DNA of 64,000 nt from a virus: the IMG/VR virus record IMGVR_UViG_3300042340_000379, positions 124,001-188,000 of that record. One strand, written 5' to 3'. Of this stretch, positions 18,371 through 27,768 are shown piece after piece. Under the pieces are notes generated by a model. That model made no database searches and had not been told where the DNA came from. It saw nothing but the letters and a program-made list of their open reading frames with translations. The position numbers and the translations under genes were made by a program. Positions within the stretch are counted from its first letter, which is position 1, and the number at the start of each line of letters is the position of its first letter.

Positions 18371-19962
18371 TAGTAAAAGTAGAAAGGATCATGCATAGCT
18401 TCAAACTGGCGGGTAGCATCATTAACATTGTCTAGAAGTTTGGAACGACTAAAGCCAACCATCTTAGGTGTTCCAGCTAAATCAAGCCCAGTAGTTGTAG
18501 TCACAGTTTCAGCAGCTCTTGCATAAGTCGCCCGTACTCTTAAAGAGCGAGGCTTATTTGAGAATTTGCTATAAGGGCCATTATAATCACCCAATGAAAT
18601 TTCTATATCAGCCGGAACCTGAAGAATATCAAGAACAAGAATAACCTGAGGATTCATTACCGACCAAGCAAATAGCTCTAGAACAGCTACAGGGTCAGCG
18701 GCTGTTGAAGGGTCGTTGCGAATAATCGCGGAAACCATAAAGTTTTCGTCTCTACTAGCCGTGATTGTATTGAGAAGACTTAAAGCAAACTGTTGATAGC
18801 GCTCAGCGTCTAGAGTTTCTTGTTGAGCACCCGTTACTCGGTTGAATGGCACAGTAATTAGAGTTTCATCAGTAACTGGGAACCTTAGTTGGTACTGATC
18901 AGTTGTGGAAGCATTAACAAGAGAGTTCTTTCTGATATACAGAATTGTTGGCAGGAACTCATCCTGTGTTGTGTCCTGAGCCTCACCAATTTTACTAGCT
19001 ACAAAATATGTTGCGCGGGTTAAAAGTAGAACACTATTAAGTGGGTACTTTGACATGTTTTCAACATCTAGTCCCCACATAAAGGGAAGGTCAGTTGAAT
19101 CATAATCTGCGCCAGCTTGAAACTTAAACTGGATTGTAATTAGGGTGGCTGTTCTATCAACCACCACCGTTCTAGGACTCAGTTCAATGTAGTGAGTGTT
19201 TTGTACGCCAGAAAGAACAGGGGAAGCTAAAAGGTTCCCACCATCTACAGTAAGAGAAGCTTCATTAATTTTGTCGGCTATGTCACTAACAATCTCTGCT
19301 GTAGAGAGGTTTCCTGGAGTGTAGACAATTGGAGTGAGGTCTGACAGCGTTCCAGGGAATGTTATGTAAACAGAAAGAGGAATCTCAAGTTGGTGAGTTA
19401 GACGTTGGAAATAAATGCGGCCAGTATTGACTTCATCTTCAGTAGCAGCACTAGTTGAGCCAGATGGCGCATTAGCCGGAATCTCAAGTAAAAACTTTAG
19501 CTCGCTAGTTGCTCTATCTTTAAGAGCTTCAGCATGAGCAAGTTGCTCTTTTAATGTCGCAAACTGAGAGATTAATTCAGCGGCTGCGAAGCAAGCAGAT
19601 ATGCGCCGGATACCATCTGCAAATTTGTTCTGGTACTCAGAAACAAGCTCTCCAGTAGCCGGGGAATAGATAAACTTTTTAACGTCATTAATACCGGCAT
19701 AACGCCAGTTGCCTTCAGAGTCTTTAGCAGAACCAAGAATTAAGCCAATCTCAGGGTCAGCATGGTCTGTAATGGCATAATAAATTTGTTTTACAGGAGT
19801 GCTCTTTAACAACACTGAAAAACGCCTCACCATTTGAGCTAAAGAATTCAACTCTGGTGAAGCGTTTATAAGTTGCGCGTCTGTTGCGCTCTCGATGGCA
19901 GTCTCGAGAGCAGCAAAAGTCGGGTTGTTATACGAAAAGCGATCGCCAAACGTAAACGTCAT
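18370..19962 (-). CDS. Structural protein of unknown function, neck/tail region
   Basis: 530 residues; single-base overlap with genes on both sides (ATGA-like coupling). The N-terminal ~150 residues are helical (AQMVRRFSVLLKSTPVKQI, LAHAEALKDRATSELKFLLE). The remainder mixes strands and helices with no recognisable motif. Lies between the capsid-proximal genes and the putative tail terminator, so a neck or portal-tail adaptor role is plausible but unproven. Confidence 0.65.
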   Translation of the reverse strand: MTFTFGDRFSYNNPTFAALETAIESATDAQLINASPELNSLAQMVRRFSVLLKSTPVKQIYYAITDHADPEIGLILGSAKDSEGNWRYAGINDVKKFIYSPATGELVSEYQNKFADGIRRISACFAAAELISQFATLKEQLAHAEALKDRATSELKFLLEIPANAPSGSTSAATEDEVNTGRIYFQRLTHQLEIPLSVYITFPGTLSDLTPIVYTPGNLSTAEIVSDIADKINEASLTVDGGNLLASPVLSGVQNTHYIELSPRTVVVDRTATLITIQFKFQAGADYDSTDLPFMWGLDVENMSKYPLNSVLLLTRATYFVASKIGEAQDTTQDEFLPTILYIRKNSLVNASTTDQYQLRFPVTDETLITVPFNRVTGAQQETLDAERYQQFALSLLNTITASRDENFMVSAIIRNDPSTAADPVAVLELFAWSVMNPQVILVLDILQVPADIEISLGDYNGPYSKFSNKPRSLRVRATYARAAETVTTTTGLDLAGTPKMVGFSRSKLLDNVNDATRQFEAMHDPFYFY

Positions 19963-20420
19963 CAGATTGCGCCATTCGCCTCAAGAATGCGATCGCACTC
20001 AGCAACAACAGACGCATAATTAGGAAAGCGAGTTTTCACTGCTTTGATTCTAGCTAGATCAACCGGATTTGCTTCCTCAAGATCAAGGACATAAGCCTTA
20101 ACCTTTGAGTGATGCGCATCTGATTCTAAAGGAAGAACTACTTCGTCTTCGCTAGTTTCAGCTAGCTTAGCCGAGTCAACCTGAAGACCAACAACCAGTT
20201 TAGTGTCTTCAGTTGGTTCGGCCTTAACTTTTACAGGCTTTTGGTCAGTAACCAAGTGAACATGAAAAGCGCCAGGGTAGTAAGAGATCAGCTTTTGGGC
20301 CACTTCATCTTCTACAGTCAGCACATCACCAGAGTAGACAGCTGAAAGCTCACCGGGTTTCCATTGCCCCTCAGTGAGGGGGACATTTACGTTGCTAATA
20401 ACAATCAGGGTGTGAGCCAT
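19962..20420 (-). CDS. Small structural protein, head-tail region
   Basis: 152 residues, coupled by overlap to both neighbours. The first ~60 residues form a compact beta unit (TLIVISNVNVPLTEGQWKPG, then VEDEVAQKLISYYPGAF). The middle is a low-complexity acidic linker and the end a helix (RIKAVKTRFPNYASVVAECD). The size and position fit a head-tail connector or completion protein; no family is recognised. Confidence 0.55.
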   Translation of the reverse strand: MAHTLIVISNVNVPLTEGQWKPGELSAVYSGDVLTVEDEVAQKLISYYPGAFHVHLVTDQKPVKVKAEPTEDTKLVVGLQVDSAKLAETSEDEVVLPLESDAHHSKVKAYVLDLEEANPVDLARIKAVKTRFPNYASVVAECDRILEANGAI

Positions 20421-21103
20421 TAGATAACGATTTCAACCTCTTTAGCGTCTACAGTTGCGGTGACAACATCACCAGTTGCAGCAGTAGTAGAAGTAACAAC
20501 TGCAATTAGTAAAGAGCTGTCGTAACGAACGTAATGAGCAGCAGGGGCAGATAAGAAAGGCGAAGAAACGTCTTTGCTATGCACCATTTTCTCAGGAGCA
20601 ACACCCACGGTAGCCCCAACAATCTCGTTGTGGGGAAGATTCCCGTAATCAAGAGTCGGGGGATCAAAGATGATATCGTGTTTAGCCCAGGCGCTGCCAG
20701 AATACTTGTAGAAATTAACGAGTTTGAAGTACTCGCCCATGTCTACAGCATGAAGACGCACGGGGCCAGTGCCTCCAGTAGGAGGAGCTGCGGCGTTAGA
20801 AGCAGGGGCAGAAGTTACAACTGGGTTGGCGCGAGTGGGAAGAACATAAATGGGAGTCACAACAGTTGCAGAACTGGGAACCGCTGCAACGGTAACAGAA
20901 CTCGCGCCGATAGAATACTTCTTACCATCGAGCCGAACAACGCCAGCAGCATAAGGGATGGTTAGAACATCAGTGGTAGCGTTATAGGCTACAGTCCCAA
21001 TGGTAAGGCCAGAAACGACCCCACCGTAAGGATAAACTCGCATCCCGCCGCGCATTGCCTGCGGGAAGCGATCAAAGTCAAATTGTTGGCCGACAGATGG
21101 CAT
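20420..21103 (-). CDS. Putative capsid decoration protein
   Basis: 227 residues. A strong ribosome binding site (AGGAG, 7 bases before the ATG at 21103) suggests high expression. The sequence is almost all small residues and strands (VVSGLTIGTVAYNATTDVLT, then VRLDGKKYSIGASSVTVAAV), typical of head decoration or head-fibre base proteins. It is the first gene after the major capsid protein on the leftward transcript, where decoration proteins usually lie. Function is inferred from composition and position. Confidence 0.5.
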   Translation of the reverse strand: MPSVGQQFDFDRFPQAMRGGMRVYPYGGVVSGLTIGTVAYNATTDVLTIPYAAGVVRLDGKKYSIGASSVTVAAVPSSATVVTPIYVLPTRANPVVTSAPASNAAAPPTGGTGPVRLHAVDMGEYFKLVNFYKYSGSAWAKHDIIFDPPTLDYGNLPHNEIVGATVGVAPEKMVHSKDVSSPFLSAPAAHYVRYDSSLLIAVVTSTTAATGDVVTATVDAKEVEIVI

Positions 21104-21149
21104 GGATTACTCCTAAAAAGCAGATTGGCGAGATGGTGAACAAAAAGAT

Positions 21150-22478
21150 CTAGAAAGTACCGAAGCTTTCCATCGAACCCAGAATGAGGGTATCGTTGAT
21201 CTCAGTAGCTTCACACACAGTGAGGATAGCAATCCACTCTGGGTATTTAGCAAAGGGAAGGAAAGAGTCACCCATCTGCATAGTCCGTCCGGGAGGAGAA
21301 GGAGGCTGCTGGTCAGGGCCAGTTCGCATCCACAGACCAGGAGAAGCATCAGGAGATTCACCCACACAGTGGTGAGTAAGACCGAGAGTTTCCTGGGCAT
21401 CTTGGTAATGGCGGGGTGCCATCAGAGCAACCTTATTCGGGGGCCAGTAGTTGGTGACAGTGTTGGTCTGAGGATGGCGGAAGAGACCGTCAAGAATACG
21501 GATTTTTACACCAGCAATAGCTTCAATGTCCCCACCTGGGCCGTAGCTAATAAACTGAGGACTGGTGACAGCACCCACTCCAGTCGCAGTAATGCTGCGA
21601 CCACCAGGCTGACCATCTGCGCGAGCATAATCACCAAAGAGACCCAGTTGACCTGAGTAAGCTTTCACAAACTCGTTTTCTTGAATCACAGTATAGAGTT
21701 CGCTAGAGATAACCATCTCAGTGAACTTATTCTTGTTGGTCTTCCAAAGGAAGTGCTTAATAAGGCGCAGAGTGCGAACAAGATCAGCTTGCGGGTGAGT
21801 CCAAGGGACGCCAGCGCGACCATTGGCATCAGTAAAGAGAAGAGCCTCAGTCCGACCTTTATCGTTAGTCAACGCGGTAGCTGCGGTATAAGCAGTACCA
21901 GTAATAGTTGCGTTAGCTGCTACAGTAGCGTTAAAGCCTTTGTAGTGGAAAAGGTTGTGAACAGGAATGTGGGTCGAAACGTTGATCGACTGGTTGGTGC
22001 GGGGGTCAGTATAATTAATCCCACCCAGCAGAACTTGAGCCCGGAAAAAGTCCATCGTCCGCTTGTGACGATTGATCATTTTCCGCACACGATCAGCGAT
22101 GATTTGTTGAGGGTTGTACTGATCGTTGTAGGTACCAGCTTTGCGCAGCTGGTTGATCAGGCCTTGGTCAAGAAAGTCATCTTCACGAACAACAGCGGGA
22201 GAAACTTCGCGCCGACGAATGCGCTCATTCTCAGCGAAGTTACCAGCAGGAACGCCAAAGCGAACAATGGGCATAATGCCTAAACCTTCAACAACCTGTT
22301 CGATTGTGATGGTACGCTCAGGAATATTCTGAGAAGGGAAAACATCGTCTAAAGAGCCGATTTCAATCTGCTCGTAAGAACGGGCCAGCATAGTCAGGTT
22401 CAAGGAACCTAGCGCTGTAACGTCACCGATGTATTCGTAATTTGTTGAGGAGGGGGTTAACTCGGGATGCGTAGACAT
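21150..22478 (-). CDS. Major capsid protein (lambda E family type)
   Basis: 442 residues. Resembles the Phage_cap_E group of HK97-fold capsid proteins: an early LTMLARSYEQIEIGS segment, a strand with VVEGLGIMPIVRFG, a long helix region (IIADRVRKMINRHKRTMDFF) followed by the characteristic RAQVLLGGINYTDPRT turn, and a late WMRTGPDQQPPSPPGRTMQM loop. It follows the protease/scaffold gene by 16 bases and precedes the decoration candidate. Forms the icosahedral shell. Frames on the opposite strand and in other phases are shadows. Confidence 0.85.
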   Translation of the reverse strand: MSTHPELTPSSTNYEYIGDVTALGSLNLTMLARSYEQIEIGSLDDVFPSQNIPERTITIEQVVEGLGIMPIVRFGVPAGNFAENERIRRREVSPAVVREDDFLDQGLINQLRKAGTYNDQYNPQQIIADRVRKMINRHKRTMDFFRAQVLLGGINYTDPRTNQSINVSTHIPVHNLFHYKGFNATVAANATITGTAYTAATALTNDKGRTEALLFTDANGRAGVPWTHPQADLVRTLRLIKHFLWKTNKNKFTEMVISSELYTVIQENEFVKAYSGQLGLFGDYARADGQPGGRSITATGVGAVTSPQFISYGPGGDIEAIAGVKIRILDGLFRHPQTNTVTNYWPPNKVALMAPRHYQDAQETLGLTHHCVGESPDASPGLWMRTGPDQQPPSPPGRTMQMGDSFLPFAKYPEWIAILTVCEATEINDTLILGSMESFGTF

Positions 22479-22494
22479 TTATCAGTCAGGTTCC

Positions 22495-23760
22495 TTAATA
22501 GAGTTGAGCGGAACGCTGACGCTGTTCGCTCAATTGGTTATGCTTTTGGATAATGTGAGCGTAAGGATTTTCATCCGAAACATTAGAGCCTTCAGCGTTC
22601 TGGTCAGAAGTATCATCTGATTGAGAACCTTGCTGCTTAGTCAAAAGCTGGGCATTTTGAGCGCTCATTTCAGATAAAGCGGTAAACACAGCCTCTTCTT
22701 GTTCAGAAGGAAGACCAGCTGTAATAACAGCCTTAAAAGAATCTTTAACAGGCTGGCTTAAATTAAGCTTTTCAATTTTGTCGAGCTTAGAAGCAAGTTC
22801 TTGGCGAGCAAGTTTTTGATTTGCTTCATCGGCTGAAGCTTTTGCTTTCTCAGTCTCAAGCCGCTGGGTCTCAACCTGCTGGGCAAGAGTAATTAGCTGA
22901 GAAGCCAGTTGAGAAGGATCAGCAAAACTTTCGGAAGCAGGGGCCGCAGGTTGATTTACAACAGCGGGTGCTTCGATAGTTTCAGGCTGAGCCGAGGTGG
23001 CTTGAGTTGTAATCATAGAACCTGGTGATTTATCAGTCTGGGTTAAGCTAAACACAAATGTATTTGCCAAGTCTGCGCAACTTGAGTAAACTTCTGTCAG
23101 AGCAACGTTTCGAGGCATCCGGGTTAAGAAAGGGCGGTTGGTTAACGCGCAGCCAACCAACAGAGTCCCAAGGGATTCTCCGTTTTCTTTAGAAACAGCA
23201 TTCCGAATAATTTCAGCCGAGGAATACCTAAAGTAGTCTTCAGCAACTTGGTAATAAGCATCAGGCTTAGCATCAAATTCTCCAAAGAGAGTATCGCCAA
23301 GTTGATACAAACGATCCAAGAAAGCAACAGCAGGAGCACCTTCCATAGTGTCCCGATTAATCGGGTGGCCATAGAATAAAGGAGGCTCATACCCAGTTAC
23401 ATTCGCGTTGAAGTTGCGCATCATATCCGCAAAGTCTTCAGTAGTAAATGAGATCGGCCCATACTCTGGGTGTTCCCAAGTGCCAAGAACAGCGATAGGA
23501 ACTCGGAGTCTAAAACCCTGGCTTAAAAGAGGGCCGTATTGAAGACCAAACTCATCAGAGAGTTGGATAGTTACGGTTGCATCCCTGTTCTCGGACAGAG
23601 TTTCTGAAGTGGGTTCGTCTTCCGATAGTTCTTCAAGTACCTCTGAGCTTTTAACATTAGGCGCATCTGCCTGATTGGAGTTGTCTTCGGTAGGCTCAGA
23701 GAAGAGTTCATCAAGGTCATCGTCTAGAAGGGCAGCAATTTGGGTGGGAGTTAAAGACAT
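22495..23760 (-). CDS. Mu I-type prohead protease fused to scaffold
   Basis: 421 residues. Residues ~60-230 match the Mu gpI-like protease pattern: IAVLGTWEHPEYGPISFTT, FADMMRNFNANVTGYEPPL, the YGHPINRD loop, APAVAFLDRL and YFRYSSAEI. The GHP histidine and later serine fit the expected catalytic positions. Residues ~270-400 are a Gln/Glu/Ala-rich coiled-coil scaffold (LASQLITLAQQVETQRLE onward) that would guide shell assembly and then be cleaved. The gene directly precedes the major capsid gene, the usual order. An internal scaffold-only start (methionine near residue 247) is possible. Confidence 0.82.
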   Translation of the reverse strand: MSLTPTQIAALLDDDLDELFSEPTEDNSNQADAPNVKSSEVLEELSEDEPTSETLSENRDATVTIQLSDEFGLQYGPLLSQGFRLRVPIAVLGTWEHPEYGPISFTTEDFADMMRNFNANVTGYEPPLFYGHPINRDTMEGAPAVAFLDRLYQLGDTLFGEFDAKPDAYYQVAEDYFRYSSAEIIRNAVSKENGESLGTLLVGCALTNRPFLTRMPRNVALTEVYSSCADLANTFVFSLTQTDKSPGSMITTQATSAQPETIEAPAVVNQPAAPASESFADPSQLASQLITLAQQVETQRLETEKAKASADEANQKLARQELASKLDKIEKLNLSQPVKDSFKAVITAGLPSEQEEAVFTALSEMSAQNAQLLTKQQGSQSDDTSDQNAEGSNVSDENPYAHIIQKHNQLSEQRQRSAQLY

Positions 23761-23775
23761 TTTGTATAATACAAA

Positions 23776-24603
23776 TTAAACAGCAGATTTTTTCTTGCGG
23801 TACTGAGTCATTTTTTCTTTGGCGGCATAAGCAAAGGCCTCGCTAAGCTCTGAGTCAGTAGAAAATGCGCCTTCAAGTGAGCCTGTCTTTTCTTTAAAAG
23901 CTTTCTTGTATAAAACGACGGCATAGACTTCTTGATCCTCGGGTGAAAGGTCAGGTCTAGAGTTAGCTTTTTCAGTTGCCTCAGCAAAAAGCTTTGCGTC
24001 AGAGGCCATTACGACTGGCTCTTGAGCCTTAGATTCTACCTGTTGAACTTTTGCCTCAACGGGCTTAGCTTGCTGAGGCTGACTAAAAACTTGGTGTGAA
24101 GCGCAAATATAGTTCGAGAGAACTAAAACCCCATAACTTTGGCAAGTAAGTTGGTTTAAGCTAGAGTCTAGAGTGGAAGCTTTACAAGTAGCGCAGGAGG
24201 GCGCTTGAGAAAATTCAGGAATAACGGCAGATGCATCAGCGTGGATCTTTCGGGACATCGCTGCTGGATCTGAGAGTCTTGACAATGCTTGAGCCAAAAT
24301 CTGAGACATAGATTCGCTATGATTAGATTCTGGCTGTGTAAATACAGAAGGATGGGGCTCGGTTAAAGTAGTGTAATCAGTACTGCGTGCAACAATCTCA
24401 TGAGGTTGTGCAGCAAGAGTTACAGGGCCAGGCGGCTCAGCAACCACAGGCTGAGCAGGCTGTGTCGCGGCAGACGGCTCTACAGGTTCAGAACTTGATT
24501 CAGATAAAACTTGCTCAGATGGCAGTGGGTCAACACCATTTTCTCTGCGATGTTGATTTACTGATTGAGCGAACAAGTTGTTAATAAGTTGAGTTTCCTG
24601 CAC
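23776..24603 (-). CDS. Hypothetical protein, head operon, Pro/Gln-rich with Cys cluster
   Basis: 275 residues, 15 bases upstream of the protease gene. The N-terminal half is disordered (Pro, Gln, Glu, Ser). Residues ~139-168 have CATC, a lone Cys, and C-x2-H (CATCKAS..TCQS..YICASH), a possible zinc site. The C-terminal ~70 residues are helical and acidic-basic mixed (EDQEVYAVVLYKKAFKEKTG), ending in a Lys-rich tail. Possibly a minor head or packaging accessory; not recognised. Confidence 0.6.
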   Translation of the reverse strand: MQETQLINNLFAQSVNQHRRENGVDPLPSEQVLSESSSEPVEPSAATQPAQPVVAEPPGPVTLAAQPHEIVARSTDYTTLTEPHPSVFTQPESNHSESMSQILAQALSRLSDPAAMSRKIHADASAVIPEFSQAPSCATCKASTLDSSLNQLTCQSYGVLVLSNYICASHQVFSQPQQAKPVEAKVQQVESKAQEPVVMASDAKLFAEATEKANSRPDLSPEDQEVYAVVLYKKAFKEKTGSLEGAFSTDSELSEAFAYAAKEKMTQYRKKKSAV

Positions 24604-24683
24604 GTAAAGCGCCCATAACTATGAGCTCAGAGTAAACGCTCAGCATAAATTTACGGTGTTCAATCTAAAGGTATTAATATAAA

Positions 24684-25298
24684 ATGATGCCATCGTTTTC
24701 AAACCTACTGGCAAATAGGTGTCTCGTTTGGAACTTAAGTGGCCGGTTGGGTGGTCTTCCTAAAGAGAGAATTCCAATTCCAAGCTTGAGAGCTAGATTA
24801 GAAGTATCCGACAAGATTTTGAATCAAAAAGGAAACTCCTATGCTAGCCCTAACATATGTCAAGCCATCCTCCAAATTGAGGCAGACTTTGAGAGCCTTA
24901 TCACAAGTTCTCAAATCGAGAACGGCAAGCTAACCTGTTGGCTAGAAGATGAGTTCAGAAATTCTACTCAGCAGAGCTTCGACGTTTCTGACTGGATAGA
25001 TGGAAGCCGGTTTGGTAAATCAGGAGAGGCTATTAGCTATCAAAAGTTAATAGCCGCGCAGATGATTCGACATGGGTACTCAATCCATGAAGAAATTGGG
25101 ATTGGGTTTACTGTGCTCGACTTTGCGGGCCAGTCAGCGTCTACCAATTTGAGCCGCTGCAACTGCTCTAGCAAGCAATCGCCCTGTGAGCATATGCTGC
25201 TTGCTAAAGAGTACGCCGCGCCTGGAAATCGAAAACTGTTAAAGGAGATTATTGGTTTTGAATACGTCCCAGCTAATAGTGGTCGCTCCATTAACTAA
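24684..25298 (+). CDS. SWIM-type zinc finger protein (island 2)
   Basis: 204 residues, first gene of the second rightward island, divergent from the head operon by 80 bases. A CxCx6CxH zinc motif (CNCSSKQSPCEH) with Cys at ~159, 161, 168 and His at ~170, followed by a helix (MLLAKEYAAPG), matches the SWIM finger, which binds DNA or proteins. The N-terminal ~140 residues are unassigned. A hairpin with CTTCGGCAGCTGCGAAG lies just after the stop and may terminate the transcript. Confidence 0.65.
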   Translation: MMPSFSNLLANRCLVWNLSGRLGGLPKERIPIPSLRARLEVSDKILNQKGNSYASPNICQAILQIEADFESLITSSQIENGKLTCWLEDEFRNSTQQSFDVSDWIDGSRFGKSGEAISYQKLIAAQMIRHGYSIHEEIGIGFTVLDFAGQSASTNLSRCNCSSKQSPCEHMLLAKEYAAPGNRKLLKEIIGFEYVPANSGRSIN

Positions 25299-25345
25299 AG
25301 AGACTCTCTCCCTTCGGCAGCTGCGAAGAAGGGAAGCTCCTATAG

Positions 25346-25379
25346 TCGATCGCATCTATATCTCTGTAGGTGCGATCGC
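25346..25379. other. Inverted HIP1-like arms after the SWIM gene
   Basis: CGATCGCA and TGCGATCG form an 8-bp stem over an 18-base loop; both arms are HIP1-related. HIP1 octamers are a cyanobacterial genome signature. Whether this hairpin has a function is unknown. Confidence 0.5.
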
Positions 25380-25406
25380 AACACACAAACATTTGGAGGC
25401 GGCAAA

Positions 25407-25730
25407 ATGATTGAAGTAGGACAAGAATTATTCGTAACAGGTGGGAGGTACAATAGTGTTGGCTGAAAACGAGTCGAAAAGATCGGGAAAGTATATTTTA
25501 CTTTTGAGGGCGATCGCGGGCGTTTTTATATAAGCAACCTTCGAGAGGATATCAAAACCAACTATCCCAGGCAATGTTATCTGACTGATAAGGAACACTT
25601 TGAAAGACTTGAGCTTGAGAGACTAACATCGGCTATCAAGGATCGAGTCAGGTATCCTATTAATTTAGGGCAGGCGCAGGCGATCGTAGCTATTCTTGGT
25701 CTTACGTCATTGTCTAGTCATGATCAATAA
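25407..25730 (+). pseudogene. Small gene interrupted by an in-frame TGA
   Basis: ATG at 25407 preceded by TTTGGAGGCGG (strong Shine-Dalgarno). The frame reads MIEVGQELFVTGGRYNSVG, then TGA at 25464-25466, then KRVEKIGKVYFTFEGDRGRF and continues open to TAA at 25728-25730: 107 sense or stop codons in all. The frame after the TGA has clear protein-like composition and no other stop. A Trp (TGG to TGA) nonsense change would explain it. No restart codon lies close downstream. Either a recent pseudogene, a read error, or readthrough. No family recognised. Confidence 0.65.
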
Positions 25731-25999
25731 GCGTATCCACAGCTATGCACCGCCTTCTATCATCGGATGGATTGGCGACTACCATCGATCGCGCAATCGT
25801 CCCAAAGCCCATCTAGGGGGCAGGCGATGTTCACATACTTCATCTCGTATCTTTGGGCTAACAGTTGGTGTAACTGAAAGCATTCATGACACTTGATAGC
25901 ATCACCTATGAAGAAAATCAAGAAATATTTATTGAAGGATTGATGGAATGTGTCTATGTGCTAGCTGAAGTGCGAGGACTGTTGTAGGAATTTTCTATT
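25731..25999. other. Region with no convincing gene
   Basis: A 33-codon frame lies at 25886-25987 (starting MTLDSITYEENQEIFIEGLM). It lacks an obvious ribosome binding site but has normal composition; it may be a gene fragment. A longer frame at 25696-25896 overlaps the preceding interrupted gene and is Arg/His/Ser-rich, which looks like chance. I see no RNA gene here. Confidence 0.4.
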
Positions 26000-26398
26000 A
26001 TGAACACTCAAGAATTGCAGGAAGCTTACTATGAGCTTCCCTATCACACTCGGCATAAATACGTTCGTATACTCCGATTAATTGATAAGGGCGTCGATAC
26101 ACTAAACGAAATATGCGCTGAGTTAAACGAGAAACCTCAATCCTTAGACCAGAAGTTAAAACGCCTCAAGGAACTAGGAATAATTGAAAGAGACCGAAAA
26201 ACACCAAGAGGTATGCTGGAATATCAATATCGATGGGCCGATGGTATAGAGAAAGATGATCTGTTTCAACTTATGAAAGAAACTATAACTTCAGATGGTA
26301 AACTACTAGAAAAACTATCTGACTTCAATCCTGCCTGGTCTAATAAGGCGGCTATAAAATGGTTTGATTGCTTCATTGAGCTTGCGGATAAAATATAG
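26000..26398 (+). CDS. Winged-helix DNA-binding protein (island 2)
   Basis: 132 residues. Residues ~18-70 form a winged helix: helix 1 (HTRHKYVRILRLIDKG), helix 2 (TLNEICAELNEK), recognition helix (SLDQKLKRLKELGI) and a wing (IERDRKTPRGMLEYQYRW). The ArsR/MarR-like layout suggests a transcriptional regulator. It precedes three or four small genes by 6 bases or overlaps, so it may control the island. Host or phage target cannot be told from the sequence. Confidence 0.65.
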   Translation: MNTQELQEAYYELPYHTRHKYVRILRLIDKGVDTLNEICAELNEKPQSLDQKLKRLKELGIIERDRKTPRGMLEYQYRWADGIEKDDLFQLMKETITSDGKLLEKLSDFNPAWSNKAAIKWFDCFIELADKI

Positions 26399-26404
26399 AA
26401 AACC

Positions 26405-27187
26405 ATGAGTTATCAACCTCGCCTTTCAGACAAAAAACTTTCCGACGCTTTAGAGAAAGCTAGCGAGCTTATCCCTGAATTCAAAGACATACAAGAGAGA
26501 GACTCTCGCTCCCTTCCTCTTCTACTCGCTACTGTGTTTGATTCTCTAGCCTACGGAGAATTAGACTTAGACTTTAATGTACTGAGGTGGGCAATTGAAG
26601 CTTATGCTGGCATTAGGCTAATTCGGTGTGTAGATCCTCTTTTGAAGATCCACGCCCAATTAGTGAAGAAGGGTTATAGCTATGAAAAACCTATTCAGTA
26701 TGCTGCGGGCGATCGATATGTAGGTTATGTTAAAGACCCGTTAGAAGACTGGTCTGTTCTATCTTTTAGCAGCCAACACCCTGGATTTATCGTTCTTGTT
26801 CGTCAGGGCAGAAAAGAAATTAGAGATGAATGTGCAAAGTGGGAGAAAGCTGGAGAAGACATTCGACTTCACAAAGCTGATCTTCTTACCCGCGAGATTC
26901 ATATTCGCCTGGCTGACAAAGAAGACGGTTCTCTATACAAAGTTTTGTCTCATGGTAAGAACTGCTTTCTAGTTGATGGGCCTAATTCAAGCCCTTTCTT
27001 TCGGTATGGAAGTTTTAACGACATTGGATTTATAGCTAGTGCAAAAGAGGACAGCTTCAACTTGTTTCAGGCTGAGGGCGCGATGGTGCATTGGAAGAAT
27101 ATGAATTGCGCTATGTATGATATGGCTTTCCTGATTGAAATCTTTGAGGAAGTTCTTGCTAAAGAAGAAGAAGAGGTGGACTCTTGA
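26405..27187 (+). CDS. Hypothetical protein (island 2)
   Basis: 260 residues, soluble. The N-terminal ~120 residues are helical (DALEKASELIPEFKDIQERD, then LDLDFNVLRWAIEAYAGIRL). The C-terminal part has strands with GKNCFLVDGPNSSPFFRYG. The C-terminus is a Glu-rich helix. Stop overlaps the next start by 4 bases. Not recognised. Confidence 0.6.
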   Translation: MSYQPRLSDKKLSDALEKASELIPEFKDIQERDSRSLPLLLATVFDSLAYGELDLDFNVLRWAIEAYAGIRLIRCVDPLLKIHAQLVKKGYSYEKPIQYAAGDRYVGYVKDPLEDWSVLSFSSQHPGFIVLVRQGRKEIRDECAKWEKAGEDIRLHKADLLTREIHIRLADKEDGSLYKVLSHGKNCFLVDGPNSSPFFRYGSFNDIGFIASAKEDSFNLFQAEGAMVHWKNMNCAMYDMAFLIEIFEEVLAKEEEEVDS

Positions 27188-27768
27188 AAACCGAATACTA
27201 CTCTATCCGTAGTCAAACAGGCGAACTACTCTACATCCACTCTAGCAGCAATGGCAATGCTGATTGTTGTGGCGATCGCACCTACAATCTAGACTATGTG
27301 GGTGACACGGTATATAAAGCTGAGGACTACACTACCGCCCTCTATGCCAGCCACCATTCAACTGAGTGGTATAACAGCACAGAAGACAGACCTAAGTGGT
27401 ATACACCCAAGATTGGTCAAGATGTTCTAACTGTAGTCAAGGTTGTAGAGACCATCGAGATTGAAGACCTGGAACCTCAATATGATCTAGCTCCTTCTTA
27501 TTCTGATGACTTAGCTTTTGTACTGAACTATAGTGCTGTTTTTGATATCGAGCACACTAAGGATCGTAATAAGACCGTATTCTTCATGAAAGGCAGAAAA
27601 GCCAAGTCAATAGATTTTCACCCTGGGAGATGTGTTTTTCGGAACCTTCATCTTGAGGGCATCACCAGTCACCCTGAATTTCCCTTAAATAAAAGAGCTG
27701 ACAAGTTCTTCCAGGAAAATCCCAATGCTTTTATTTTTGTAACTGAACCTATAGGAAAGCTAACATGA
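27184..27768 (+). CDS. Hypothetical protein (island 2)
   Basis: 194 residues. The track-frame start is TTG at 27184 (GACTCTTGAAAAC), overlapping the previous stop; an ATG does not occur nearby in frame. The sequence is beta-rich and aromatic (YYSIRSQTGELLYIHSSSNG), with WYNSTEDRPKWYTPKIGQDV in the middle. Coupled by 4-base overlap to the next gene. No recognised family. Confidence 0.55.
   Translation: MKTEYYSIRSQTGELLYIHSSSNGNADCCGDRTYNLDYVGDTVYKAEDYTTALYASHHSTEWYNSTEDRPKWYTPKIGQDVLTVVKVVETIEIEDLEPQYDLAPSYSDDLAFVLNYSAVFDIEHTKDRNKTVFFMKGRKAKSIDFHPGRCVFRNLHLEGITSHPEFPLNKRADKFFQENPNAFIFVTEPIGKLT

Noticed and set aside
25696-25896. 66-codon rightward frame
   Set aside because: Overlaps the end of the TGA-interrupted gene, Arg/His/Ser-rich, no start context.
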